Below, piece by piece: positions 18,767-27,899 of a stretch of 43,397 bases of DNA. The position numbers were made by a program, and so were the translations under genes. Origin of the DNA: Candidatus Kuenenia stuttgartensis (GTDB taxonomy: Bacteria; Planctomycetota; Planctomycetia; Isosphaerales; Isosphaeraceae); NCBI GenBank assembly GCA_945865635.1, contig CAMBEP010000040.1, positions 1 through 43,397 of the forward strand. The letters run 5' to 3'. Numbering within the stretch: the first letter of the stretch is position 1; the number at the start of each line of letters is the position of its first letter. The notes beneath the pieces are model-generated. The model was given only the letters and a program-made list of their open reading frames with translations. It made no database searches and was not told the DNA's origin.

Positions 18767-20099
18767 ATTTTAAAGCCACAATCTCAGCCACTTGCTCGAT
18801 TGGCAAATCTTTGGATTCCTGACGGGTAATCAAGTCTCTCAAATGAAACACGCCACGGGAGAGTTCGTCGGGCCCTAAAATCAACCCGAAACGGTATCCG
18901 CGAGAGGCTCCATAGGCCATCTGTTTGCCAATCGGAATTGGATCGGGAAAGCATTCAGCCGTAATGCCAGCGGCTCTCAATCGAGCGGCAATCTGAAACG
19001 GAACCTCTAAAGATACGCCCGAAAACTGCCCCACCACGACACCCGAGGCTGACGCATGGCCAGACAAGTGGCCAGATTCTTCCAGCAAGGCGATTAATCG
19101 GTCAAGCCCGATGGATGCCCCCACACCGGGAATCCTCCGCTGACTGAAGAGACTTCCCAGATTGTCGTACCGCCCCCCAGAACTGATCGAGCCAAACTTT
19201 TCCCAACCATTGACTGTGGTCTCCATAACCACGCCGGTGTAATAGTCCAGGCCACGAGCCAGCCCCATGTCGAACATGACGGCATCCTCGGGCACACCCG
19301 ATTCATCAAGCAACCGACGGATTGTACGAAGTGTATGAAACGCCGTTTTAGCCGAATCGTGATTGCCAAGAAGTCCTTCGGCTTGATCCAGCACAGCAGA
19401 GCCCCCCCTGCCTGCGACAATAAAATCAAGCACATGGTCCGCCTGATCGGTTGTCAGACCAGCACCTTTTTCCGGGTTGGTCAGCTCTTTGGCCACTTGC
19501 TCCCGACCAATTTTTGAGAGTTTGTCAATTGCCCTCAATACCGCTGGACCACGATCACGGGCCGAGATGCCGTCAAGAAGTGCCTCAAGCAAGCCCCGGT
19601 GGTTCAGCCAGATTGTGCTGCGTGGGACTTCGGCCAATGTCAGGGCTTGATAGATGACCATGACAATTTCTGCGTCGGCCGCAACTCCTTCTGTACCCAC
19701 GATGTCAAAATCGCACTGCGTGAATTCGCGAAACCGCCCCTTGGCTGGCCGCTCGCCCCGAAAGACGCTTCCGATCGCAAACCGTTTGAAAGGCAGCCCG
19801 ATTTCATTGATATGCGCCGCTACAAATCGGGCCAGAGGCACTGTATGATCAAAACGCAAGGCGAGTTCGCCAAGTGTTCCACCTGTGTTGACAACATCGA
19901 AAATCTGGCGGAGGACCTCCTCAGAACCCGCGCCTTTACCCGTCAGAACCTCTTTACGCTCAATATGTGGGGTCTCGATCGGCTGGAATCCGAACGACCG
20001 AAAAACACGGCGAAACTGATCAACCAGACGTTCACGAGGCTTTGCCAGACTCGGCGGAAGGTCGCGGAGCCCACTGGCCACACGCGCATCGATCAACAA
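18741..20099 (-). CDS. hisS: Histidine--tRNA ligase
   Basis: HisS charges tRNA-His. The 452-residue class II enzyme shows motif 1 near the N-terminus (GFQPIETPHIE) and motif 2 with RGERPAKGRFREFTQCD. The histidine-specific blocks GLARGLDYYTGVV and GGRYDNL, and motif 3 (GASIGLDRLIAL), complete the catalytic domain. The anticodon-binding domain follows. The start is a TTG at 20099, chosen because GGGAG lies about 7 bases upstream and the nearby ATG at 20113 is in another frame and stops at once. It heads the hisS-hisZ-hisG transcript. Confidence 0.95.
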   Translation of the reverse strand: MLIDARVASGLRDLPPSLAKPRERLVDQFRRVFRSFGFQPIETPHIERKEVLTGKGAGSEEVLRQIFDVVNTGGTLGELALRFDHTVPLARFVAAHINEIGLPFKRFAIGSVFRGERPAKGRFREFTQCDFDIVGTEGVAADAEIVMVIYQALTLAEVPRSTIWLNHRGLLEALLDGISARDRGPAVLRAIDKLSKIGREQVAKELTNPEKGAGLTTDQADHVLDFIVAGRGGSAVLDQAEGLLGNHDSAKTAFHTLRTIRRLLDESGVPEDAVMFDMGLARGLDYYTGVVMETTVNGWEKFGSISSGGRYDNLGSLFSQRRIPGVGASIGLDRLIALLEESGHLSGHASASGVVVGQFSGVSLEVPFQIAARLRAAGITAECFPDPIPIGKQMAYGASRGYRFGLILGPDELSRGVFHLRDLITRQESKDLPIEQVAEIVALKCAEQNQSE

Positions 20100-20238
20100 G
20101 GGGATTCTCCCATCTAACCGGTTTTTCTTGATCCGCAGCGATTACCTTTTAGAAAATAGCAAAAACCTGCGAAATCCGCAAATCAGCCCGCCGCCTATGC
20201 AGGCTGAAACAGAACCATTGAGACTGGAAGCATACCAA

Positions 20239-22077
20239 TCAAATCTTCTTCAAGTCCGGCCGCTGATCATGCCAACGGGTTTGAGACTGGTAAAACATGC
20301 CCAGTTTGCCAAGAACCAGTTCCCCATAAGCCCTTGTATCAATCTGTATGGCTGTAGGCAGCCCATTTTCATCAAGCCCCGTAGGCATGATCAAGGACGG
20401 CGTGCCGCAGAGATTTCCTGGTCCGCCAAGATTTTTATGAGAAAATGTTGAGCTCAGGTCGCGGTCAATCGGCAGGGCCGTTTGCGATGTCGGGATCGAT
20501 AGCACCGCATCAAATGGGGCTAGATACTTATCAAAAGCTTTACACATGGGCCCTCGCAATCGCTGGGCCCTGACAAAGTCAGCCGCTGGCACGGTTTTAT
20601 CGGCATAACCGCCAATTTTGTCCTCCGGTGCTGTGACTTGGCGAACCAGCCCCGAATCGACTAGTTCCTCAAAAGCTGAGGCACTTTCAGCCGCCAGAAT
20701 GGTCAGCAATACGTCTGCAAACGGGCCCGGCGGAAGGTCAATCTCAACGATATCCGCAATCTTGCGAAAATCTTCCAGCGCACGCTCAAAATTGGCCTTC
20801 ATGGCCGGCTGGGCCTTGGCCACCCCATCCTTCAAAATTGCCAGTTTGAAACGATGATCCGGGTTCAGGTTTTGACCAGTCCAAACCAGATTCGTTGTCG
20901 AACCATCCTCAGGGTCCGCACCGGCAATCGCCTTCAAGACATGAATCGTATCCTGCACAGTGCGGGCCATGGGGCCAATTTTATCGAGCGTATAGCTCAG
21001 CGCAAATGCTCCATAACGACTGACTCGGCCATATGTTGGACGAAGCCCAGTAACACCGCAGTAGCTCGCAGGCGTTGAGATCGAGCCCCAAGTCTCACTC
21101 CCAATTGCAAACGGGACCAAACCTGCCCCAACCGCCGAACCACTGCCTGAACTACTGCCACCCGACCAGCGTTTCGTGTCATAAGGCGTTAATCCTGGGC
21201 CAAATGCGCTCGCGTTGGCTTGCCGATAACCAAGCCCGCCAGCACATTCCACCATGGCCAGTTTTGATACCAGCACGGCCCCGGCATCCGTCAAGCGTTT
21301 GATGACAGTGCAATCCACATCCACAACACGCTTAACATAAGGTGCGCATCCATTTGATGTTGGATAGCCCTTGGCCGACAACAGATCTTTGGCCCCATAT
21401 GGAATTCCGTCCAATATCCCTAACGGCCGGCCTGCTTTAAACCGCTTATCTGAAGCTTCTGCCAGCCTGATGGCCGTTTCAGGCGTTAAGGTTGCAATGC
21501 AGTTGAGCTTGGGACCATACTTTTCGAGCCTTGAAAGATAAAATTTCGCTAGCTCCAATGCCGTAAACTGGCCTGAACGCAAACCTGCTGCAAGCTGTTC
21601 GACCGTGGCAAAGGCTGAATCATCGCTGAGAATGATCTGTTTCGAGACAATTACGGTCGATTCTGAGCGAATTTCGTGCTTCCCTGGAAGTTCTTGGCAA
21701 AATGGCTGAAACGTGGTGATTGGGTCGTCGAAATCATTCAGGGGTACGGCGCGTAAACGCTTGGCTCGAAAAAAGTTGACGGACACTTCGTCACGAACGG
21801 CCTTGGTTTGCTCAGGGCTCAGATGCTGACCAAATTCGGCCGTAATTCGAGCCAATCGCCTGTCAATTTCCAAGTCGTTTGGAGAAACCGCAACAGGCTC
21901 TGACTTCGTTTCAGAACCTTTTGAAGAACCAACGTCTTTCTTCGATTCGGTCGGTTTTGCAGGATCTTCCGCCTGAGCCAGATTCCCGGCAACCAAGGCC
22001 GATGGAATCAGCAGGGTGGCATTTTTCAAAAGCGTTCGACGGTTCAAATCCAGCGTATCTGTTTGTTTATCTTGCAT
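20239..22077 (-). CDS. Exported amidase-signature enzyme
   Basis: The 612-residue protein belongs to the amidase signature family, which hydrolyses amide bonds through a Ser-cisSer-Lys triad. The triad is predicted as K230 (in GIPYGAKDLL), S308 (in GGSSSGSGS) and S332 (in ETWGSISTPASYCG); the 24-residue gap between the serines matches known enzymes. The N-terminus has an RR-T-L-L-K stretch followed by a hydrophobic segment (TLLIPSALVAGNLAQA), so export, possibly by the Tat route, is likely. A Lys/Ser/Glu-rich linker follows. The frame opens earlier, but the ATG at 22077 has AGGAG 9 bases upstream. It sits 28 bases after an amino acid permease gene, suggesting a shared role in using amides or peptides; the substrate is unknown. 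Confidence 0.92.
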   Translation of the reverse strand: MQDKQTDTLDLNRRTLLKNATLLIPSALVAGNLAQAEDPAKPTESKKDVGSSKGSETKSEPVAVSPNDLEIDRRLARITAEFGQHLSPEQTKAVRDEVSVNFFRAKRLRAVPLNDFDDPITTFQPFCQELPGKHEIRSESTVIVSKQIILSDDSAFATVEQLAAGLRSGQFTALELAKFYLSRLEKYGPKLNCIATLTPETAIRLAEASDKRFKAGRPLGILDGIPYGAKDLLSAKGYPTSNGCAPYVKRVVDVDCTVIKRLTDAGAVLVSKLAMVECAGGLGYRQANASAFGPGLTPYDTKRWSGGSSSGSGSAVGAGLVPFAIGSETWGSISTPASYCGVTGLRPTYGRVSRYGAFALSYTLDKIGPMARTVQDTIHVLKAIAGADPEDGSTTNLVWTGQNLNPDHRFKLAILKDGVAKAQPAMKANFERALEDFRKIADIVEIDLPPGPFADVLLTILAAESASAFEELVDSGLVRQVTAPEDKIGGYADKTVPAADFVRAQRLRGPMCKAFDKYLAPFDAVLSIPTSQTALPIDRDLSSTFSHKNLGGPGNLCGTPSLIMPTGLDENGLPTAIQIDTRAYGELVLGKLGMFYQSQTRWHDQRPDLKKI

Positions 22078-22105
22078 CGGATTAACTCCTGTTTCTTTTG
22101 GCAAC

Positions 22106-23572
22106 TCATCGGCTACGCCACCACTGGAACCCATAGAAAAATGGTATACCTGCGACAATCAAGCCCAAGCCAGCTACTGATTCGACAGGGCTCTCAGACA
22201 ACATGCTGGCCAGGAGCACAAAACTCGCTGCACAAAACAGGATCGGTGTCCATGGATAGAATGGCACCTTGAACGGGCGGGGGCGATCCGGCTCGCGCAC
22301 TCGAAGCACAAAAACACTGGCTGCTGCCATCATATAAAAGATCGTTGCGCCAAAGATCACGTATGTAAAAAGCACGTCATAAAGTGGTGTCTCATGAAAT
22401 TTCTGCCAAAGGCCAAGCATCCAAGCCGGCAACCCCACGCTTGATGATGGCTCGGCAACGACCATGATCGTGGTTATGAATGTCAAGAGAATGGCCCATA
22501 TTGTCTGGGCCAGAATCGACGCCGCAGGCGTCGAACTCTTCGGGCTCAGCCGCTCCAGCCATCTGGGTGCATATCCATCTCTTGCCACGGCAAAATAAGC
22601 CCTCGGGCCAGTCAGGGCATTACCATTCAAAGAGATCAGGGTCGAGGCCATGACGATCAGAGAGATCACCGTCACCCCGGCCGGGCCGATCAAGACCTTC
22701 CAAAACTCGGCAGCCACCACTTTGGGCGAGCCCTTCACAGTGCTGGCCTCGCGCACAAGATCAAGTGGCAAAACAGCGTGATAAGCCAGAGTGGTGCCAA
22801 GATAAAGGACAATTAAAATGGCTACCCCGCCCGCCAATGCTCTTGGCAACTGTTGCTGAGGGTTGGTCAGCTCTTCGGCCAAAGGCGTGACATTGACCCA
22901 TCCATCATAAGCCCATAGAACCGCAACCATTGCTGCCAAAAAGCCCGTGTAGCTGGCCGGGTGGGCCGCGTCAGGGCCAACCGGGTTCCAGTTGGCCAGG
23001 GTGCCCTTGCCTAAAGCCATTGGCAGAAGGATCATTGCAGATAAAGCAAATATCTTGAGAATCGTTCCAGCAACTTGAAATCGTGCCCCATACCGGGTGC
23101 CCTTGATATTAATCAACCCCACCAGAGCCATCGCCGCAATCGCCACAATGGCCTGCCACCAGATCGGCGAAATGCCCACCACGGGAGGGATCAACTGACT
23201 AAAATAACGCGCAAATGCTGCCGCAAGTGTCGCCATCGATCCTGTACGAACCACCCAGAATTCCGCCCAACTAAACAAAAAACCTGATAATGGCCCAAAT
23301 CCACGCTTCAAATATTCATAAGGTCCACCCGCTCTCGGCATCATGGCCCCGAGTTCGGCAAGCGTCAATGCACCCGCTGCGCTGAATAGCCCGCCAATCA
23401 GCCAGACCGCAACAATCCCGCCTACAAATGGAACCCCATTCGCGACTTTGGCTGGCACCAGAAAAATCCCGGATCCAATCACCGACCCAACAATCGCAGC
23501 AAGAGCTGTCCAGCCCCCCAATACGGCAGGCAGCTTCTGACTCGGACCCCGGTTGTCCTGCATTTCCTGCAT
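22106..23572 (-). CDS. APC-superfamily amino acid permease (LAT-like)
   Basis: The 488-residue membrane protein has about twelve hydrophobic segments and the N-terminal APC signature AIVGSVIGSGIFLVPA in the first helix. GPYEYLKRGFGPLSGFLFSW follows in the third segment region. The last helices end near residue 485. Such proteins import or exchange amino acids across the cytoplasmic membrane, with the closest look to the L-type (LAT) group. The substrate cannot be read from sequence. The ATG at 23572 is the start; the amidase gene follows after 28 bases on the same strand. Confidence 0.92.
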   Translation of the reverse strand: MQEMQDNRGPSQKLPAVLGGWTALAAIVGSVIGSGIFLVPAKVANGVPFVGGIVAVWLIGGLFSAAGALTLAELGAMMPRAGGPYEYLKRGFGPLSGFLFSWAEFWVVRTGSMATLAAAFARYFSQLIPPVVGISPIWWQAIVAIAAMALVGLINIKGTRYGARFQVAGTILKIFALSAMILLPMALGKGTLANWNPVGPDAAHPASYTGFLAAMVAVLWAYDGWVNVTPLAEELTNPQQQLPRALAGGVAILIVLYLGTTLAYHAVLPLDLVREASTVKGSPKVVAAEFWKVLIGPAGVTVISLIVMASTLISLNGNALTGPRAYFAVARDGYAPRWLERLSPKSSTPAASILAQTIWAILLTFITTIMVVAEPSSSVGLPAWMLGLWQKFHETPLYDVLFTYVIFGATIFYMMAAASVFVLRVREPDRPRPFKVPFYPWTPILFCAASFVLLASMLSESPVESVAGLGLIVAGIPFFYGFQWWRSR

Positions 23573-23892
23573 GATTATCCCCAGTTTGCTGGTTCAAGCC
23601 TGTTTATGAATACACTCCCAAATACTCTTGCATATCTTCACCTCTCTAACCAGCACTGGCAAGCCCCTGAAAACCGTCTGAACCACAAAACCCCTAGAAT
23701 TAGAAAAGTTCCCCAAATCCCTCTAACCATCAAAATATCCCATTATACTCAATTTGCCAGATTTACTCATTTTTATGATTCCAACAAGTCGATGAAACTA
23801 TTAGTCTCAGGGCGGAGCCCCTGTGATTTTGGTTCATGCCGAAATGGCGTGTTCTGGATGAAGTCAGTTCAGGATGAAGAGAGGCTTTACGG
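23573..23892. other. Divergent intergenic region
   Basis: It lies between the permease gene (minus) and the Tat-leader protein (plus) and should hold promoters for both. It is A/T-rich in the middle. I see no gene, hairpin or sigma-54 site. Confidence 0.5.
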
Positions 23893-24750
23893 ATGAACCG
23901 AACGAATTCAATCCTGTTACATGACACCGACGGGCTGTCCCGCCGCCAATTCAGTCTGGCGATGGCAGGTGTTATCGCCACGTCTCCATTTGGTTTCGGT
24001 GCAGCTCGCAAAACAGCAGATCAATTGCTTCCGATGGATCAAGTTGCTCCAGAACGTCGTAACGAAGTCCTGGAAATTGTCGACAGCTTCACCATTCACA
24101 AGCAGGGCAAGCCGGAATCGTTTCCCTGCCACCCAAAACTTTATCTGGCATTATTAAACGAGCCATCGCTGACTCTGGCTTTATGGAAAGATTTGAGCAA
24201 AGCGCCGGTTCGGCTCCAGCTTGTCGGCCCTAATCAATATGAGGGCGACGATGGCATGGGAACCACCGCCACCTGGGAATTTATTTATCGATCTGCCCGC
24301 TTGCACGCCATGTATTGTAACCTTTCGCACATCAGGCCCAAAAGCCAGTCCAAGCTCGAAGGCCGCATTGTGCTCATTGTCAGGTCAGAGTATTACAACC
24401 CCCGCAATGCAGCAGAACCGCCCGTGGTTCAGCACGATGTAGAAGCCTTTGTAAAGGTGGATTCCAAAGGCTGGCGTGCCTTGGCAAAAACAGTGCGGCC
24501 AATCCTCGAAAAGGTTCTGGAGCAACAGGTTCAAGAGGCTGGCTGGTTTGTTTCGCTCATGGGCCGGCTCGTCTCTCAACACCCTGTTTGGGCCGTGGAT
24601 GTGGTTAAGCATGACCGCACCATTCCAGCCGAATATCGCGACTATTTTCCCAAAGTGGTTGACGCTGCCAAGAATGAAGATTATTCCTCAGGCCGCCCAA
24701 GCATGCGAAACCAGACGGCCCAGGTGCAGCCCAAAGACGTTTATCGCTGA
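23893..24750 (+). CDS. Exported protein of unknown function with Tat leader
   Basis: The 285-residue product begins with a twin-arginine motif (LSRRQFSLAMAGVIATSPFGFGA) near residue 15, so it is probably exported folded. The body is rich in short beta and helix segments, including TATWEFIYRSARLHAMYCNL and GRIVLIVRSEYYNP, and shows no family I recognise. The C-terminal part (LMGRLVSQHPVWAVDVV) is mildly hydrophobic. It is followed after 139 bases by the heme-domain protein gene on the same strand. Planctomycete-specific secreted proteins of this kind are common and mostly uncharacterised. Confidence 0.7.
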   Translation: MNRTNSILLHDTDGLSRRQFSLAMAGVIATSPFGFGAARKTADQLLPMDQVAPERRNEVLEIVDSFTIHKQGKPESFPCHPKLYLALLNEPSLTLALWKDLSKAPVRLQLVGPNQYEGDDGMGTTATWEFIYRSARLHAMYCNLSHIRPKSQSKLEGRIVLIVRSEYYNPRNAAEPPVVQHDVEAFVKVDSKGWRALAKTVRPILEKVLEQQVQEAGWFVSLMGRLVSQHPVWAVDVVKHDRTIPAEYRDYFPKVVDAAKNEDYSSGRPSMRNQTAQVQPKDVYR

Positions 24751-24889
24751 AACCATCCTAGAGGCGGCCTTGAGATCGCCTTGGTACATTCTGGAAAATC
24801 ACTGCCTTCTAAAGATACGATAGAGAGTGTGTGATTTTTCGGATCTGCCGCCCATAGCCCACCCAGATTTTAAAACGAGCCAACCGACC

Positions 24890-26749
24890 ATGCGACCGGC
24901 CACCACCACCCATCAGATCTTGATTCTTGTTTATCTTGTTGTTTTTGCGAATTTCAGCACATTCGCACAGGATTCTCCTGCCCCGGAAAGCCCTGCTGTT
25001 AAGCTGCTCAAGAGTGGCAAAGTGCCCCCGGAGCGACTCGGCACGGTGATCGGAGTCATTGGGCGACAGGGAACTTCGCGAGACTTCTCGGTTCTTCTCG
25101 AAAAAGCGGCCGACCCAAAGGCCTTCCCTCGTGAGGTTCGGATCAAGGCTCTCGAAACGCTTGCCGATGCCGCTGCCAATCGCAAGATCATTCCCGATAA
25201 AAACCGAGAGTCCCTTCTACAGATACTCCCACAACCTGGCCAGCCCGGAGATATTGCTCTGACCAAGGCCGCCGTTCGCAACATCATCGCCTGGAAACTT
25301 GATACGGCTTCGCCTCGTCTTGAAGCCATCGCCAAGTCCACCAAGTCGCCAGAAGACATTCGCGCCGAATCCATGAAAGCCCTTGGTCTGCTGGGCGGCG
25401 ACACCAACATCAAAAGCTTGGCAAGCCTGGCAAATCCGATTCAGCCAGCACGAACCCGCATCATGGCCCTTGCTGCACTTTCAGCCGTCGCTCCTGAAAA
25501 GGCCGCCGACCTGACCGTCGAACTCTGGACCAAAGGCGCCACACCTACTGGCGCCGACATCAGCCAAATTCTAACCGGCTTCTTGAACAAAACCGGCGGA
25601 CCGGAATCGCTCGCGAAAGCGTTGGAATCCGTCAAAGTTCCACAGGACACTGCCAAACTCGCCCTCAGACAGCTTTATGGCATCGGCCGAAGTGATGCCG
25701 CTCTGGTCACAGCCTTGAGCAACGCCGCTGGTATCGCCACCGAAATCAAGCCCCCGACCGACACCGAACTTAAAGCCCTAATGGCCGAAGTGGCCTCCAT
25801 GGGCGATGCCAAGCGGGGTGAAAAAATCTTTCGCCGAGAAGAAAACTCATGCCTCAAATGCCACGCCCTTCAAGGGGCCGGCGGGCAGGTCGGACCTGAA
25901 CTGGCTGATGTTGGCACCGTTTCGCCTGTAGACTATCTTCTCAATTCTGTGATGGCGCCCGAATTGGCCGTCAAAGAACTTTATCAGATGATGACGGTCC
26001 TGACAACCGATGGGCGGATTGTCCAAGGCATTATCGTTGATCAGGACGATCAAGGCGTGAAGCTCAAGGACGCCGATGGTAAAGAATTTGCCCTGACCAT
26101 GGCAGAAATCGAAGAGAAAAAGCTCGGTGGGTCACTCATGCCCAAAGGCCTGCCCAACCTGATGACAAGGCAGGAGTTTGTCGACCTCATCCGGTTTCTT
26201 TCAGAACTCGGTAAGCCGGGGCCTTATGCCCGCCAAAGCCTTCCCACCATTCAGCGCTGGAAAGTGCTGGTTTCACCACCCGAAGAGCTGAACACGCCAG
26301 CACCTGACAATCAGTTGATCCAAGCCGTGCTCAATGCGCCTGATTCCGCCTGGAAGTCGTTTTATGCCAAGTTCGACGGCTCATTACCCATCAAACCCCT
26401 GATGGCCAGCCTGCCATCAAGCCCATCTTATCTCTATATGCAAGGCGAAGTGGAAGTGACAGGCCGAGGCCAGACACGGATCGAAGTTGCCAACCCCAAC
26501 GGCGTAACGGCCTGGCTTAACGATCAGCCCATCAAGCTGGGTGGCGACAGCCAAGCGTCTACGAAATCAGAGCCAGACAAGGTCGCCAAGCAAATGGTTC
26601 CAAAGCCCGGCCAATTCCTGATCCCCAACGGTCTCCAGAAACTTACGTTCCGGATCGATCTCAACAAACGCATGGCCGACTCATTCAAGGTCGCATTCCT
26701 GCCAGTCGAATTTGGCCAGGCTATTTTAAGAGTCGTAGGCGGAAAGTAA
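24890..26749 (+). CDS. Exported protein with HEAT-like repeats and a planctomycete-type c-heme domain
   Basis: The 619-residue protein starts with a signal peptide (QILILVYLVVFANFSTFAQ). Helical, alanine-rich HEAT-like repeats follow from about 40 to 290. Then comes a heme c attachment site C321-L-K-C324-H325 in an ENSCLKCHALQGAGGQVGPEL context. This is the planctomycete putative heme-binding domain, continuing with DYLLNSVMAPELAVKELY and the TTDGRIVQGIIV strand. A final beta-rich part (about 480-619) resembles a carbohydrate-binding or PA14-like jelly roll, which is less certain. Many planctomycete homologues are linked to secreted sugar or sulfatase metabolism; the electron partner is unknown. 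The frame opens at a GTG at 24827, but the ATG at 24890 puts the signal peptide at the N-terminus. Confidence 0.85.
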   Translation: MRPATTTHQILILVYLVVFANFSTFAQDSPAPESPAVKLLKSGKVPPERLGTVIGVIGRQGTSRDFSVLLEKAADPKAFPREVRIKALETLADAAANRKIIPDKNRESLLQILPQPGQPGDIALTKAAVRNIIAWKLDTASPRLEAIAKSTKSPEDIRAESMKALGLLGGDTNIKSLASLANPIQPARTRIMALAALSAVAPEKAADLTVELWTKGATPTGADISQILTGFLNKTGGPESLAKALESVKVPQDTAKLALRQLYGIGRSDAALVTALSNAAGIATEIKPPTDTELKALMAEVASMGDAKRGEKIFRREENSCLKCHALQGAGGQVGPELADVGTVSPVDYLLNSVMAPELAVKELYQMMTVLTTDGRIVQGIIVDQDDQGVKLKDADGKEFALTMAEIEEKKLGGSLMPKGLPNLMTRQEFVDLIRFLSELGKPGPYARQSLPTIQRWKVLVSPPEELNTPAPDNQLIQAVLNAPDSAWKSFYAKFDGSLPIKPLMASLPSSPSYLYMQGEVEVTGRGQTRIEVANPNGVTAWLNDQPIKLGGDSQASTKSEPDKVAKQMVPKPGQFLIPNGLQKLTFRIDLNKRMADSFKVAFLPVEFGQAILRVVGGK

Positions 26750-26798
26750 TCCTCGTGAAACCAAGAGTCGGTCGCAACTAGTTTTGAAGTTTTTTTGC

Positions 26799-26840
26799 AA
26801 CCAGGCTGCGGATCGTTTGATCCGCAGCCTGGTTTCGTTT
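26799..26840 (+). terminator. Strong rho-independent terminator before the gas vesicle island
   Basis: AACCAGGCTGCGGATC (26799-26814) pairs perfectly, 16 bp, with the stretch at 26819-26834 across a GTTT loop, followed by TTCGTTT. T-runs flank both sides, so it may work in both directions. It insulates the gas vesicle genes from the upstream transcript. Confidence 0.92.
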
Positions 26841-27263
26841 ACGAATCGAATGCCTGAGCCAATCAGAAAGGATCTGATCCGGTCAGAAATTGAGGCTTGC
26901 ATAAAGCAATCCTTACCATTTCCTGCAAACAGATTGAAACCTTAAAAACAAGCGATTATTCGCAAGCACTAATGTTTTAATCCGCCAACAAATCCACTAA
27001 AACGCCTCATCGCCTTAAAAAACCGATTGAGCTTTGGATATTTTGCTTTTTTTAAGAAAACAACTTGATTATAGGACATACATATCCCAATAGTAGATAT
27101 TATCTGGTCGCTGGTTGGATCGATCGCAGATAATGTCGAAGATCCGCCTTGGCAACTCCTGTTTAACAAAACGAAGACACGTATTCGTTTTTTATAAACT
27201 TGTCAACAATCTGGCAATTCCAAAACCACTGGCGATGCCGCTGTGTGGAGAGGTTCGGATTTG
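26841..27263. other. A/T-rich regulatory region at the left edge of the gas vesicle island
   Basis: No gene is supported here. It is clearly more A/T-rich than the flanking coding DNA and should carry the promoter of the gene pair at 27264 and 27896. It contains a bipartite motif (27002-27029) repeated before the CDC48-like gene. A 66-codon minus-strand frame at 26969-27169 has no family resemblance. Confidence 0.55.
27002..27029 (+). promoter_or_regulatory. Bipartite motif, copy 1
   Basis: ACGCCTCAT at 27002-27010 and AACCGATTG at 27021-27029 are separated by 10 bases. The same two blocks with 11-base spacing occur at 30244-30272. A role as operator or promoter is inferred from the repetition and the position only. 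Confidence 0.45.
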
Positions 27264-27899
27264 ATGTCTGAAAGCCTCAAATATCAACGTATGCTGATTG
27301 TGATTCCGATCATCCATACCGAGGCGGATCTAGGTTCGCTTGGAGAGAAGGTCAAGCATTCACTGGAAAGCACCAAGGGGAAAGAATATTGGTCGAAGCA
27401 TGTCAAAACCGTGGAAGGCCTGTGGGATGCGATTCGCACTTGGATCTTTTCGCTATCTCTTACATATGAGAAAGTGCGTTTATACCAGGATGGGTTGCCA
27501 GTCTGTAACATGGAATTACAAATTGTCCAGGACGTGGCGGACCGCGGCAGCAGAAACCACTCTATCCTATTAGACTTGATCGCCAGAGGCGCCATTTTAA
27601 TGGGGACTGAAGATCCTAAACTGCTATTACAGGAATATGCTTTCCAGCAGAACGAGATTGTTCCGAACGTCCAAGTTCGACTAGATCTCGTGTCGCAGCG
27701 CCTACAGCAGAGTCAGAAGCTCCTCCTGGATCGCGATTTATTCATCGCCGACCAAATCAACTCGACCCTACAAATTGGAGAGACAGGATTGCTATTCATC
27801 GGAAAAGCGCATCAGGTTGAGCCGCATCTGGCTCCTGATATTTTCACCAGATTGATTCCGAATATGCAATTCTCAAACATTCAGGGCTTCACAAAATGA
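27264..27899 (+). CDS. Unknown protein translationally coupled to the sigma-54 activator
   Basis: The 211-residue soluble protein has no domain I recognise. It starts with a beta strand (RMLIVIPIIHTEADLG) and has a helical middle. Near the end is a strand-like block, GETGLLFIGKAHQVEPHL, which resembles the core of a small alpha/beta enzyme or sensor. The ATG at 27264 has GGAGAGG about 10 bases upstream; a GTG at 27243 is a weaker alternative. Its stop overlaps the start of the NtrC-type gene in an ATGA, so the two proteins are made together. A role as partner or signal input for that regulator is inference from coupling. Confidence 0.75.
   Translation: MSESLKYQRMLIVIPIIHTEADLGSLGEKVKHSLESTKGKEYWSKHVKTVEGLWDAIRTWIFSLSLTYEKVRLYQDGLPVCNMELQIVQDVADRGSRNHSILLDLIARGAILMGTEDPKLLLQEYAFQQNEIVPNVQVRLDLVSQRLQQSQKLLLDRDLFIADQINSTLQIGETGLLFIGKAHQVEPHLAPDIFTRLIPNMQFSNIQGFTK

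Noticed and set aside
26969..27169. 66-codon minus-strand frame at the island edge
   Set aside because: It covers the repeated bipartite motif and an A/T-rich promoter-like region; no family resemblance.
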